Source: Stenotrophomonas rhizophila (GTDB lineage Bacteria; Pseudomonadota; Gammaproteobacteria; Xanthomonadales; Xanthomonadaceae). From it: DNA of 64,000 nt. Made by a program: the position numbers and the translations under genes. The notes under the pieces were generated by a model that saw nothing but the letters and a program-made list of their open reading frames with translations, did no database searches and was not told the origin of the DNA. Shown one piece after another: positions 48,506-58,231 of the stretch (position 1 is the first letter of the stretch; every line of letters begins with the position of its first letter). The stretch is taken from positions 1,795,501 through 1,859,500 of the forward strand of contig NZ_CP016294.1 of NCBI RefSeq assembly GCF_001704155.1, given 5' to 3'.

Positions 48506-49174
48506 TCAGCTGCCCAGCAGCACGATCCCGACCGTCATGTTGATCGCCGTCCCCAGCGCGAACACCCACAGCGCCGACAGTACCGAGTTCAGCCAGGAGC
48601 GCTGCAGGGCGACCTTCAGCCAGCCGGCCTGGACCACCAGGTACCAGCCGGCCGAGATCACGCCGGTGGCGATCCCGAGCGTGGTGGAGAGCTCGCCGGG
48701 CAGGCGCACGAACACCATGCTGGTGGACAGCGCCACCGCGAACGGCGCGGTCAGGTAGCACTGCATGAAGAACGGGCGGCGCAGCGATTCGCGGGTCATC
48801 GGCACGCGCTTGCGGCGCAGCAGGTGCACGGTGGCGATCAGCGGCCAGATCGCGAAGGTGATGGAGCGGTACAGCAGCAGGCTTTCCTCGTTGCCCATCA
48901 CCGTGCGCGACAGCTCGCTGGTGCCGGCCACGGTCTGGTGCATCAGCAGCTCCACCCCGTGCGCGACCAGCACCGCCAGCATCAGGAACATCGGCGGGCT
49001 GATCGCATCGTCGAACTGGCGCTCCAGCTTCTGGGTCAGTTCGGTGTTCACGTACTGCGCCATCCGCCGCGGATGCATCACCACCCGGTACAGCGTGCGC
49101 GGGAAGAACAGGAACCAGGTGCAGAGCTCGTACAGGAACTCTTCGAGCGAACGCAGCAGCTTGAGGAAATCCAT
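48506..49174 (-). CDS. Four-helix membrane protein, unknown function
   Basis: 222-aa protein with an amphipathic N-terminus (MDFLKLLRSLEEFLYELCTWFLFFP) and four predicted helices (about residues 58-75, 104-122, 136-158, 175-200, with a further C-terminal hydrophobic stretch). The overall layout recalls Yip1-like membrane domains, but no motif confirms it. ATG 49174 is chosen; a 15-codon extension is open. It begins 87 nt beyond the end of the giant gene in the same direction, so it may be co-transcribed. Confidence 0.7.
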   Translation of the reverse strand: MDFLKLLRSLEEFLYELCTWFLFFPRTLYRVVMHPRRMAQYVNTELTQKLERQFDDAISPPMFLMLAVLVAHGVELLMHQTVAGTSELSRTVMGNEESLLLYRSITFAIWPLIATVHLLRRKRVPMTRESLRRPFFMQCYLTAPFAVALSTSMVFVRLPGELSTTLGIATGVISAGWYLVVQAGWLKVALQRSWLNSVLSALWVFALGTAINMTVGIVLLGS

Positions 49175-49261
49175 GCAGGCCTCGGGGTGGGCACTGGCAC
49201 GCAGGGCGCAGTAGCCCAAGCATGTCCTAACGCCGCCGTGCCGTACAGGGCTGCGTTGCCT

Positions 49262-52200
49262 TCACGACAGGCCGCGGTCCTGCCGCCACTGTCGGAAAAA
49301 GGTAAGCAGTTCCGGAGACGGTACGGTGTGGACTGCCTCGGGAAGTGCGGGTTCGATGGAAGCCGGGGAGGGCGTCCCGTATTCCTCCAGGTAGCGGACG
49401 GAGAATGTCTGCGCGTCTGGGAACACTTCACGCATCTGCGGGATGACCACGCCGCCGCAGGACGGGCAGGCGCCCAGTATCGTGCTCAGTCTGAAGCTGA
49501 CCACGTTTCGGTGCGTGCCCATGCAGCTGGCAATCAATCGCTCGGAATCCACACTGCGGTCGAACACCAGCGTGCGGGTGTCATCGGCATGGCGCAGCAC
49601 CGGCAGGCTGGTGATCTCGGGCAACGGTGCCACCCCCTGCATGGCAGCGCGGGCATCCACGAAGCGGGTACCGTCGGGCAGGCTCGGGTTTGTGCGCAGG
49701 TGGATGTTGCGTGCGCGTTTTCCGCCGGAAAGGGCGTAGTAAATCGTGCGGGTCCCGTCCGATTCCACTACCTCTGCAAACGCCAGGTTCGCCCCTTTCA
49801 GATGGTCCAGGATCGGCCGCCCCGCCTCGGGCAGGGCCAGCGCCGCCGCATCGATGCCCGACCAGGCGCCTTTGCCGCCGGTGGCCGGCAGCAGTGCGTT
49901 GAGGAACTCGGCCACCGACGCCCGTTCCTCCTCGCTGGCGCTACCCAACGCTTTCCAGTCGGGAACGCGTTGGCGGGCCAGGCGCAGGAATGTGCGCTGC
50001 TCGCTTTGACCGGTGAGCACCTTGTCCGCATAGCGGCCGAGCACATCGGGACGTCCGCGGTCGGCGAACCACGACACGTACGCTTCGTAGGTCGGGAAAC
50101 GTTCGGCGAGCTCGGGGCTCAACGTGGGCTGTATGTAACCGAAGACCAGCCGCGCGATGTTCTCCCGGTCCTGCTCGAGATAGGGGCGCAGCAGCTGCAC
50201 ACGATAGGTCTCCGAAGCGCGCAGGAACTCGTTGATTTCGGTGTCGTCACGGCCCGGTTCGAGGCGGGTGAAGTGCAGGGAGGTTCCCGCGTCCTCACTT
50301 GCCGGCAGCGCGGCGTGGTAGAACACGCCGTCGTCCGGTTCGATGCACAGGGCGCGCTGGAACGGCGACTCGATACGGATCGCGCGCAGCCGGCGCGCAT
50401 CGTCGATTCCCTTCACCAGTGCGCCGACATCCACCACGGGCAGCCGCTGCTGCAGACGGTCGATGTCCGCGTCCGCCAGCGATCCGGGCAGGCCGAACGT
50501 ACGCGCGTCCGCCAGCGTGCCCTGAAGCGTAGCGGGATACATCACGCTGGCGGGCAGGCCCAGGGCCTCACGCACCGCGGCCGGCACCGGCACCAGTTGT
50601 GGCGTTTTCGGACCCGGCGTATACGAACAGACCTGGCCTTTGTGCACCATCAGGCGCAGGGGGCCTTCGCCTTCAGGTGCCGTATGGGCCAGGTCCAGGG
50701 TGAATTCCCGCGAGGCAGCGGCAATGCCCTGCAGGCGCGCAGGCCGCAGTGCGTCGGTCTGCAGGTCCTTGGCCGCATCTGGTACGAACCGCAGCCGCGA
50801 TTGCAGCACGCAGGGTATAGCCTCCAGCGATCGGCGTGGCCGGCAGCGTACCGGCACCTCTCGCCATCGGCCGGCGAGCCCGCGATCCTCCGGCTTGTCG
50901 ATCCGTTCGAATGCATCGCCGGCGGTAGTGAGCCGGTAGTGCTGGTCTCGGATCACCACTTCCCAGTCGTCGCGGCCGTGATCGAGGAACTGCGCCGGTG
51001 TATCGCCGATGGCGACCTGCAGTCCGTTTTCGCTTCGCGTGACGGGAAGCGATGGCGGCAGGCCATGTTCCAGTGTGAATGCCTCCAGCGCCGGCCCGTA
51101 GGGCTGACCGCTGTACACGTCGTAGCGGTGCCACGCGCGGCCTCGGGCCATGGCCAGCACCGTGCGTCCATCGGACAGTCGTGCCTCGGCCAACGACGGC
51201 GTCAGCGCGCGTCGTGCCTGCAGGTCCGCCTCCGGCACGCCGCCGCTTGCCAGCGCCTGCTCAAACGCCAGCGCCGTGCGTTCCGCCGTCGGGCTGCTGC
51301 GCAGCACCTGCTTCAACCACTCCGCGCCCTGCAGTGCGAGGTTCCAGGCATGGCTACCGAACCACAAACTGCCCTTGGCCACGTCGCGCACGGTGCCCAC
51401 ACCGCCTGCCATCACCAGCGATGTGCCCAGTGCCTGCAAGGCGCTTCCCGCTTCGGCGGCAATCGACTGGATGCCGCGTTCGCCGGCAGTGCGCACCATG
51501 CACACCGTAGTGGCAAGGAATTCGTTCAACGGCACCAACATCGAGGCAGCGTCCATTGCGCAGCCGAAGAGGGTGCCGGCCGACAGCTCACCCGCCCGCA
51601 GCTCCTCGACACATTGGTAGAAGGGGGCGAGGGCCTCGGCCAGCAGATTGAGCCGGTGCAGCTCCTGCTGGCGACGCTCTTCCAGCCCGGTGAGGTGGCC
51701 CAACTCGTCCGTGCGCGCCTGGTCCAGCCGTGCCTGCCACAGGTGCGCAGCGGCAGCGGTGGCGACGCGGGGATAGGTGCGCACACCGTCACCGGCGACC
51801 GTGACGCTGTACGGGGTCAGGGTCAATCCAGCCAATGGCGTGAGCTGGTCGCCATCGCGACGGCGCTGGACCGCGCCGTCGAACAGGCCGTTGAAATCGA
51901 CCAGAGTGCCCAGCGCATCGGCTTGCCACACGCGGCGCGCCACGCCCGCCTGGGGAATGATCTCGAAGTGCACCGGTTCAGCGCCGGGCTCCGGGGGCCG
52001 ACAGCGCAGCAGCAGCCCATGGTCGGCCTGCCGCTCATCGCAGCCCACGCGCAGGGGCGTGCATTCGGCGCGTTCGATCAGCTGCCGATCGGCAGCAGGC
52101 AGGCCGTCCAGTACCGTGCCGATCAACCCTGCCAGCCCCGTTTCGACCGTGCGTTGCCAGGCGTCGAAGGCGCTCTCGAAACGGCTGGCCGTGGTTGGAC

Positions 52201-55200
52201 CATTGGTTGAAACCCAGGCGTCGGCCACCACCAGCGCCTGCAGCGTGTCGTTGTTGGTAACCACTGCACGCGGGCGTGGATCGCCGGCCACGCCAGCGCC
52301 CGGCCCATCCGGTGTGTCCAGTCCGTACAGATGCAACGCGTACCCGAGCAGGCGTGAGGGCACGATGCCGTGGCGTGCCAGGCGGGCGTCGCCGATGTCG
52401 GCCGGTCGCTGCGACCACAGCGCCTCTTCCACGCCGGCCTCGCGCAGGGTCTGCGCGGCGATCGCCATGCGCTGTGGCGGCGGGCTGGCCAGCTGCTGTA
52501 CGTGGACTGCATGTGCGTCCTGGTCGGCCTTCAGCAGAACGAGCGCATCGGCCATTTGCTGGCCGGTAGCCGCCTCGAACCGGGTGAGGTTGCCGATCCC
52601 GCCATGTGCGGTTGCATACGCCAGCGCCGCCGGCACCAGCGCGCGTGCCCAGATCGCATGCAGGTCGTCGTGCCCGCCGGGCGGTATTGCGGGCTGCGCC
52701 AACTGCGCGGGCAGCGCGCAGACCGCATCGAAACCAACGCGGCTGCAGGCACCGGGCTGCATGGCCTCCAGCAGGGTTGCGCCGTGCCGCAGCGCCACGC
52801 TCTGCAGCGAGCGGCCGTACGTGAGCCAGTCGGGTACACCGCCCACCTGCAACGCGGGCTGGTCCAGCTCGCTGGTCAACAGCCAGTACATCACCTCCAG
52901 TGCCGCAGGCGACGCGTTGATGTTCGTGTCGAGAATGCTGGCGCGCAGTTCGTGGACGAGCTGGATGACCGGCACCTCCACTACCGCGGGGGCGGCGAAA
53001 CGCTCACGAAACCCGTCGATTCGCGCACGGCCAATGTAGCGCTCCAGCATCCGCTGTGCGAGCAGCGTCTGCGCGCCGCGCATCGAGACCTCCGGTTCAC
53101 CGTCGCCGCCCAGCCACCCCGCCTCGGCCAGCAGCGGTCGGCACACTTCCGCGAACTGGCGCGTGCGCGACATCAGCGCCCAGGCATCGGGGGCAGTCAG
53201 TGGCTCGGCATCGCTGCCATCGTGCTCATCGGGGTGCAGCAGCGACAGCCCGAACTGCTCGAGAAGGTCATCCAGCGGTGGCAGCTCCACTGCATGGGGC
53301 CCGGCGGCGTGCGGGCGTTCCGGCGGCGCCCGCAACGCGAATTCAGGCAGGGCCGCATCGTCAGGGTTGTGGGCCCCCGCATCGGATGTGCTGCCCTGGG
53401 GCAGCACGGGGAACGAAAGCGGTGCACGCGGGGCCGGCGCGGCGCGTAACGCGGGCGGCAGCAACGCTGCACCGAACGCCAGGGCTTCATCGACGGTCAG
53501 CGCGGGATGGCGCGCGCGCAGCTCGATCGCCAGCGACAACACCGGTGCACTGTCCACGGCCGGATCGCCCGGCACGTCCCAACGGACGCCGGGGACTGCC
53601 AGCTGTGCTTCGGCCGACGCGCCAAGCAGGGCGGCGCAGGTGCTGGCCGACAATGGCGTCTGGCGGTCCAGGCGTGATCCCGCGCTGCGCCCGGCCACCG
53701 AGCCGAGCAGGCGCTGCCAGACGAGCTGCTGCGCATCGTCACTGGCGCACCACAGGTCCAGCGCCTGCGGCGCGTCCATGATCCGGGTCCACAGAGTGGG
53801 CATCGGCGCGGAGGTGCGCGCGTCCGCAGTGATGGCGATGGCATGCTTGACGGTGTGGACCACGCCTTCGCGGTTGCTGCGCATGCCCGGCGCGCGCCAC
53901 AGCGCCGCCAGCGCGCTGTCCGGCAACAGGGTCAGCCATTCGTCCGGCGACAGCTGCCAGATCGATCCGCGCTGGAAGCGGTCGCGCCAGATGCCTAGCG
54001 CGTCCGCCCCGGGCGCCGCTGCCAGCTGCCGGTAGAAGCCGTGGACCAGCTCGGGGGTGACCTCGTCCACCGAGATCTCCACGGCTTGCGCCACCAACTG
54101 AAGGCTCTCACCCCCGCGTTGCAGGCGCAGCAGGTCGCGCGCCTGCTGCTGCGGATCGTCCGCGATCCGGTCGCGACCGAGCAGGTGCTGCAGCACGGCA
54201 GCCGGCAAGGGCAGCGTCACGGTCATCGGTCGCAGCAGGGGGCGGAGTCGTTCGGGCGTATTTGCAAGGTCCAGCGCCTCCAGGCGCGCCAGGGCGCTGG
54301 ACGCGCGGGCGCCGCCGGTCCAGGCGAAGAACCCGGAGAACGCCGGGTAGGCCCGTCGATACCAGGGATCGGCCTGCGCCATCGGCAGGTCAACGCCTGC
54401 ATACAGATGCAGCACCGGTGCGATCAGTGCGCCGGTCAGTACGCGCAGGTCGTTGCGGCGGGGATCGATCAACGACTGCGGCGGTGGCTCCAGATCCTCA
54501 TAACGGGCCAACGAGGCGGCGATGCGATGGAACAGCGCGCCCAGTTCCGTGACCCAGTGCGTGCCTGTAACGGCCGCCTTCCGTTCCAGGTGATCGCGCC
54601 AGTCGGCTGCGGTCGGTGCCTTCCCGCGCCAGACCCAGCCTGCGCCGAACCGCAGCGGATCCAGGTCCCGGCGCAGCGTGACCAGCAGGTCGGCCAGCAG
54701 CGTGTCGGCACGGTCGAGCAGGTTGAAGCCGGTCTCGTCCAGCAGCGCAGGCTGTGCCTGGACCAGCCAGGCGCGCATGTCGGCAACGCTGGCGCCATGC
54801 GGCAGGGGCCAGCCGTAGGCCTGGTGCATGCGGGTGCGGTGCGCCTGCAGCTGCGCCTCGGTCAGCGGTATCGCCAGTCGGCCGGCAACGGTATCGGTGG
54901 TCCAGGCCAGTGCATCGAAGTGCGCCTGCGCGTCGGCGACGACGCCCGGCTCCTGCGCCTGCAGGAATGTTGCGGTCGCACGACCGATACCGGCCAGGCC
55001 ATGTAGTGCGCGCCGTTCGCCCGTGGCACGCGCCGTGTGGGTGAGCAGCTCCAGCATACGGGTGAATGCATACGCGCGTGCCAGGTTGCCGCCGTCGGCC
55101 AGGTCCCGACGCGCATCCTCGGGCAGCATCGGCAGGCGCTGCAACGCGGCGTACCACGCGCGCAGCGGGGGCGAATCGAAGAAAGCCGCAAGCGCTTCCG

Positions 55201-56908
55201 GATCGGGGGCGCGGTGCTGCAGGTCCAGGCCGGCCTGCGCGAAGGCATCGTTTACGGCCGCATGCAGGCCGCCAGGCGTACGCGGAACCTGCCAGTCCAG
55301 CGTGTCCCACCAATCGCCTGGGGCGAGGCGATCGATCAGTGGCGCCAGCAGCGGCAGCGGCAGCCTGCCCTGTACCGGCACCATCGCCTGCGCGGCGGCG
55401 CCATTGAACACCCCCGCGGACGGGGATGCACTCGACACGGGAATGCCCAGGTCGGTCAAAGCGCCTGCCGCGGCGCACGGGGCGAGCGCTGCCTGTTGCC
55501 ACCGCACCAGATCGAGCGGCGCCGGATGTCGGTCTTCCGCCACCGTCGCGGCCGCCGGCCCGCTCGGCTGCGCCGCCAGGAAGTCGCCGATTGCGGCGGC
55601 CTGCTCGCGCAGCATTCCGGGCACCCGGTGCCGTTGCTCCCAACACTGCCCGGGCACGGCAATGGCAGTACTGGGGCGCTGGCGGCCCAGCAGCGCACGG
55701 CCATGATCGGCCAGCCCCGGATGGCCCGCGACCGGTGTGCACACGACGGCATCGACCGGACCGGCCCACGCGCCGCCTTGCCCGAGCGGCTGCGCCGCGT
55801 TCGCCACCGCGTCGGGTCGCGGCAGCGACGTGCCGTCCAGCAGGGCGGCGCCGGATGCGGCCGCAAAGCTGAGGTCGAAGCCGGTCTTCAGCAGATGCTG
55901 CAGCTGAAATGGCGCGCTGAGCAGGCTGACCAGCGCGCGCGAGGCGCTGTCGTAGCGGCCCAGCGGCTGTACGCAGGCGGGCAGGTCGACGCTGGCCTCG
56001 CGCGCGACCTCCAGCAATGCCACGGCGAGCGCGGGAGCCGCTGTCGGTGCCTGGAACTGCACCTCGGCCGTACCGCGCTGCAAGGCGGCCAGACGTTGCC
56101 GGATCGCCGCCATAGACGCGGCATCGCGCGCCTCGGAGAACACCACCGGCAATCCCGCCCGCAGGTCGAGCAGCCCTGCATCGCGCTGCTCGTGCTGGCG
56201 AATGCAGTGCAGCGCCCGCTGCAGGGTCTGCGGCGATGCATCCGGCGCGAGCTGCGCGAGTTGCGCGGCCATGGATGCATGGCGCGCGGGTGTGTCCTGG
56301 CCGAGGAACCGCGAGCGCTGATGCTGCCGCGCAAGCTGCCGCGCATCGGTGCCTGCCTGTTGCCCACGCTGCGCTGCCAGATGTGACTGCCACGCGCCCG
56401 GCGCGACCTCCAAGGGGCGGTAAAGCGCGTCGTGCAGGTACTGCAGCAGCGGATCGCGGGCGGCGGTGGCGGCGTGCAGGCGCGGCCGTTCGGCCATGCA
56501 TTCCACCTCCCAGTGCGCTTGCGGCAGGTGCAGGGCGTACTGCAGCACGCAGCGCCATGCCGCCGCTTCGTCCTGGCTGCAGGCCGGCAAGGCGCACCGT
56601 GCGGCGAGCCACTCCGACAGTGCAGTGCCCAATGGGGTGCCGGGCAGTCCACCCTCGAGCAGGGACTGCAGCAGCGCCGTGTCGATCGGCCCCTGCGCAA
56701 GGGCGTCGGCCAATGCCAATAACCGCGCGCGCGGCACGCCGATCAGCGGCACGTGCAGGATTGGCCGTGCCTGCACGCAGTTGTGTACCTGCTTGGGGGT
56801 TGCAGCTGGATGCGCGTGCGATGAGATTGGAGCGGCGTTCTGAAGCGCAACGGAATTAACAGCGGGCAGCATCGGGCAACGGGACATCGTCGGCACAGGC
56901 AAAGGCAT
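49262..56908 (-). CDS. Giant toxin-like protein with C-terminal deaminase-like domain
   Basis: About 2,548 aa from ATG 56908; the frame is open to a TTG at 56977 and later ATGs exist, so the N-terminus is uncertain. There is no signal peptide. Residues 1-1700 are Ala/Leu-rich helical sequence without a recognised domain. A conserved block near 1762 (PFYQCVEEL, then a hydrophobic stretch) resembles the central region of the DUF6543/dermonecrotic-toxin-like giants of Pseudomonas. The last about 165 residues follow a deaminase plan: two strands (YYALSGG near 2389), DSE (2454-2456), then CPSC (2481-2484) starting a helix. I infer a polymorphic-toxin-type nucleic-acid deaminase, reminiscent of XOO_2897-like domains; unproven. 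Confidence 0.8.
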   Translation of the reverse strand: MPLPVPTMSRCPMLPAVNSVALQNAAPISSHAHPAATPKQVHNCVQARPILHVPLIGVPRARLLALADALAQGPIDTALLQSLLEGGLPGTPLGTALSEWLAARCALPACSQDEAAAWRCVLQYALHLPQAHWEVECMAERPRLHAATAARDPLLQYLHDALYRPLEVAPGAWQSHLAAQRGQQAGTDARQLARQHQRSRFLGQDTPARHASMAAQLAQLAPDASPQTLQRALHCIRQHEQRDAGLLDLRAGLPVVFSEARDAASMAAIRQRLAALQRGTAEVQFQAPTAAPALAVALLEVAREASVDLPACVQPLGRYDSASRALVSLLSAPFQLQHLLKTGFDLSFAAASGAALLDGTSLPRPDAVANAAQPLGQGGAWAGPVDAVVCTPVAGHPGLADHGRALLGRQRPSTAIAVPGQCWEQRHRVPGMLREQAAAIGDFLAAQPSGPAAATVAEDRHPAPLDLVRWQQAALAPCAAAGALTDLGIPVSSASPSAGVFNGAAAQAMVPVQGRLPLPLLAPLIDRLAPGDWWDTLDWQVPRTPGGLHAAVNDAFAQAGLDLQHRAPDPEALAAFFDSPPLRAWYAALQRLPMLPEDARRDLADGGNLARAYAFTRMLELLTHTARATGERRALHGLAGIGRATATFLQAQEPGVVADAQAHFDALAWTTDTVAGRLAIPLTEAQLQAHRTRMHQAYGWPLPHGASVADMRAWLVQAQPALLDETGFNLLDRADTLLADLLVTLRRDLDPLRFGAGWVWRGKAPTAADWRDHLERKAAVTGTHWVTELGALFHRIAASLARYEDLEPPPQSLIDPRRNDLRVLTGALIAPVLHLYAGVDLPMAQADPWYRRAYPAFSGFFAWTGGARASSALARLEALDLANTPERLRPLLRPMTVTLPLPAAVLQHLLGRDRIADDPQQQARDLLRLQRGGESLQLVAQAVEISVDEVTPELVHGFYRQLAAAPGADALGIWRDRFQRGSIWQLSPDEWLTLLPDSALAALWRAPGMRSNREGVVHTVKHAIAITADARTSAPMPTLWTRIMDAPQALDLWCASDDAQQLVWQRLLGSVAGRSAGSRLDRQTPLSASTCAALLGASAEAQLAVPGVRWDVPGDPAVDSAPVLSLAIELRARHPALTVDEALAFGAALLPPALRAAPAPRAPLSFPVLPQGSTSDAGAHNPDDAALPEFALRAPPERPHAAGPHAVELPPLDDLLEQFGLSLLHPDEHDGSDAEPLTAPDAWALMSRTRQFAEVCRPLLAEAGWLGGDGEPEVSMRGAQTLLAQRMLERYIGRARIDGFRERFAAPAVVEVPVIQLVHELRASILDTNINASPAALEVMYWLLTSELDQPALQVGGVPDWLTYGRSLQSVALRHGATLLEAMQPGACSRVGFDAVCALPAQLAQPAIPPGGHDDLHAIWARALVPAALAYATAHGGIGNLTRFEAATGQQMADALVLLKADQDAHAVHVQQLASPPPQRMAIAAQTLREAGVEEALWSQRPADIGDARLARHGIVPSRLLGYALHLYGLDTPDGPGAGVAGDPRPRAVVTNNDTLQALVVADAWVSTNGPTTASRFESAFDAWQRTVETGLAGLIGTVLDGLPAADRQLIERAECTPLRVGCDERQADHGLLLRCRPPEPGAEPVHFEIIPQAGVARRVWQADALGTLVDFNGLFDGAVQRRRDGDQLTPLAGLTLTPYSVTVAGDGVRTYPRVATAAAAHLWQARLDQARTDELGHLTGLEERRQQELHRLNLLAEALAPFYQCVEELRAGELSAGTLFGCAMDAASMLVPLNEFLATTVCMVRTAGERGIQSIAAEAGSALQALGTSLVMAGGVGTVRDVAKGSLWFGSHAWNLALQGAEWLKQVLRSSPTAERTALAFEQALASGGVPEADLQARRALTPSLAEARLSDGRTVLAMARGRAWHRYDVYSGQPYGPALEAFTLEHGLPPSLPVTRSENGLQVAIGDTPAQFLDHGRDDWEVVIRDQHYRLTTAGDAFERIDKPEDRGLAGRWREVPVRCRPRRSLEAIPCVLQSRLRFVPDAAKDLQTDALRPARLQGIAAASREFTLDLAHTAPEGEGPLRLMVHKGQVCSYTPGPKTPQLVPVPAAVREALGLPASVMYPATLQGTLADARTFGLPGSLADADIDRLQQRLPVVDVGALVKGIDDARRLRAIRIESPFQRALCIEPDDGVFYHAALPASEDAGTSLHFTRLEPGRDDTEINEFLRASETYRVQLLRPYLEQDRENIARLVFGYIQPTLSPELAERFPTYEAYVSWFADRGRPDVLGRYADKVLTGQSEQRTFLRLARQRVPDWKALGSASEEERASVAEFLNALLPATGGKGAWSGIDAAALALPEAGRPILDHLKGANLAFAEVVESDGTRTIYYALSGGKRARNIHLRTNPSLPDGTRFVDARAAMQGVAPLPEITSLPVLRHADDTRTLVFDRSVDSERLIASCMGTHRNVVSFRLSTILGACPSCGGVVIPQMREVFPDAQTFSVRYLEEYGTPSPASIEPALPEAVHTVPSPELLTFFRQWRQDRGLS

Positions 56909-56977
56909 CACGACAGGCGCAGGGGGCGCGGGGAGGGCGCCGATCCTACGTATGGCCTTGCACGCTGCAATCGACAA

Positions 56978-57203
56978 CGCTAATGGAAGCTGACTGGTAG
57001 AGAGGCGGCATTCATCGAGATCATTGCGGCATGGAGGATGCCGGCAGGTGGGCAGCGCTCGCGCTCCGGAACGGCGGGGTGTCGGGTCTCACCCTTACAT
57101 CGACCACGATGGGTGTTCAGAGCGTGAGTGCTGGCAGTGGAACAGGCCGGCAGGTCAGCGTATAAGCGTCCACCCGGCGTACTGATGGGCAAAAATCCTC
57201 ACG
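56978..57203. other. Intergenic region upstream of the giant gene
   Basis: About 226 bases (296 if counted from ATG 56908) with lower GC near 56975-57000. I see no convincing ORF, hairpin or repeat. It should carry the promoter of the giant gene, but no boxes stand out. Confidence 0.4.
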
Positions 57204-57296
57204 ATGTGGGTGGCAGTAGCCCTCATCGTGGCGGGAATGTATCTGCTGCCCGGCGTGTGGCGCTACTGCGCCGCTGACCTGTGGAAGGTGCGGTAG
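57204..57296 (+). CDS. Possible 30-aa hydrophobic peptide
   Basis: ATG 57204 to TAG 57296 encodes MWVAVALIVAGMYLLPGVWR followed by ten residues; one transmembrane helix with a short basic tail. No clear ribosome site, so support is only composition and position, 38 bases before the next gene. Confidence 0.3.
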   Translation: MWVAVALIVAGMYLLPGVWRYCAADLWKVR

Positions 57297-57334
57297 CGTA
57301 CTCTGGGCAGTCCCCATCACTGGCTGCACGCCCC

Positions 57335-57646
57335 ATGGAATACGAGCTGATCATCAAATTCTGGCGGAAGTCGCTGGACGACGAGGCCTTCCTGGCGACC
57401 TTGGAGGCGGACCTGGGCGCGGCGCTGGGCAGCGCAGCGAAACTGGACGGCTACGACGTGAGCGCGAAAGAGATCAACCTGTTCATGGGAACCGCAGACC
57501 CGCGCCCGACCTTTCGCAAGGCCAAGGATGTGCTGGAACGTATGGGCGTGATGCACAGCGTATCCGCCGCCTACCGCCTGGTCGGCGGCGCGCAGTTCAC
57601 CTCGCTGTGGCCGACCCGCATGGCGCGGAAGTTCACGCTGCCGTGA
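57335..57646 (+). CDS. Small conserved-looking cytoplasmic protein
   Basis: 103-aa mixed alpha/beta protein (MEYELIIKFWRKSLDDEAFLATLEADLG at the start, written here only in part: MEYELIIKFWRKSLDDEAF), with KEINLFMGTADP and AAYRLVGGAQFTSLWP segments that look structured and conserved. No family name recognised. It is divergent from the giant toxin-like gene and of a size common for immunity proteins, but orientation argues against a simple toxin-immunity pair. ATG 57335 is preferred over an upstream in-frame start at 57281. Confidence 0.7.
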   Translation: MEYELIIKFWRKSLDDEAFLATLEADLGAALGSAAKLDGYDVSAKEINLFMGTADPRPTFRKAKDVLERMGVMHSVSAAYRLVGGAQFTSLWPTRMARKFTLP

Positions 57647-57664
57647 ACGTGTCAGGTGCTCCCG

Positions 57665-58231
57665 CTACGTGGCAGGAGACGCCAAGGCCAGGATGCAGGC
57701 CAGCAGGGCATCGGTCCGGCCTGGCGCGCTCTGCGCCTCGGGGTCGGTAAGCATCTGCAGCCAGAAGCCGTCGGCCGCCAGTCGGGCGGCCCGCAACCGG
57801 GGATCCTCGCGTTCCGACGGTGCGTTGTGCAGGCGGGCGGTCAGCCAGGTGCGCCACAGATCGGCAAAGGCCGGCTCGACCAGTGCGGTCAACGAGAACC
57901 GGGCCCAATCGCGCTCGGGTGCATTGATTGCGTTGAAGGTGGCCGTGACATAGGCGCGCGTGAAACGACCGGCCCCGGCGCCATCGCGTGCGATGCACTC
58001 ATCCAGTTCGCGGTCGAAACGCAGCAGGCACTCGGCGTAGGCCGCTTCCAGCAGTGCCTGACGGCTGGGAAAGTGATGGAACAACGCGCCCTTGCTGACA
58101 CCGGCGCGCGCTGCCACGCCCACCACCGTCACGCCCGCCAACCCGCCGACGATCGCTTCGTGGACCACCGCATCCAGCAGCGCCGCGCGGACGAGGGCTG
58201 GCTGCCTGCGTCGTTTGAGCTCGGCGTTCAA
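57665..58231 (-). CDS. TetR-family regulator of the SMR gene
   Basis: 188 aa. N-terminal helix-turn-helix (VTVVGVAARAGVSKGALFHHF, residues about 34-53), then a TetR_C-type ligand domain rich in Trp and Arg. Its start overlaps the SMR transporter stop by 4 nt, so the transporter and its regulator share a transcript. The dyad at 58590-58607 upstream of both is the probable operator, giving autoregulated, substrate-induced efflux. Confidence 0.9.
   Translation of the reverse strand: MNAELKRRRQPALVRAALLDAVVHEAIVGGLAGVTVVGVAARAGVSKGALFHHFPSRQALLEAAYAECLLRFDRELDECIARDGAGAGRFTRAYVTATFNAINAPERDWARFSLTALVEPAFADLWRTWLTARLHNAPSEREDPRLRAARLAADGFWLQMLTDPEAQSAPGRTDALLACILALASPAT

Noticed and set aside
48473..52210. 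Plus-strand frame of 1,245 codons opposite the C-terminal half of the giant gene
   Set aside because: Arg/Gln/His-rich mirror frame. The minus-strand frame has protein-like composition, the CPSC and DSE motifs and is twice as long.
57335..57646. Confident call of immunity gene for the giant protein
   Set aside because: Size fits, but the gene is divergent from the toxin and no family supports it, so it is reported only as a possibility.
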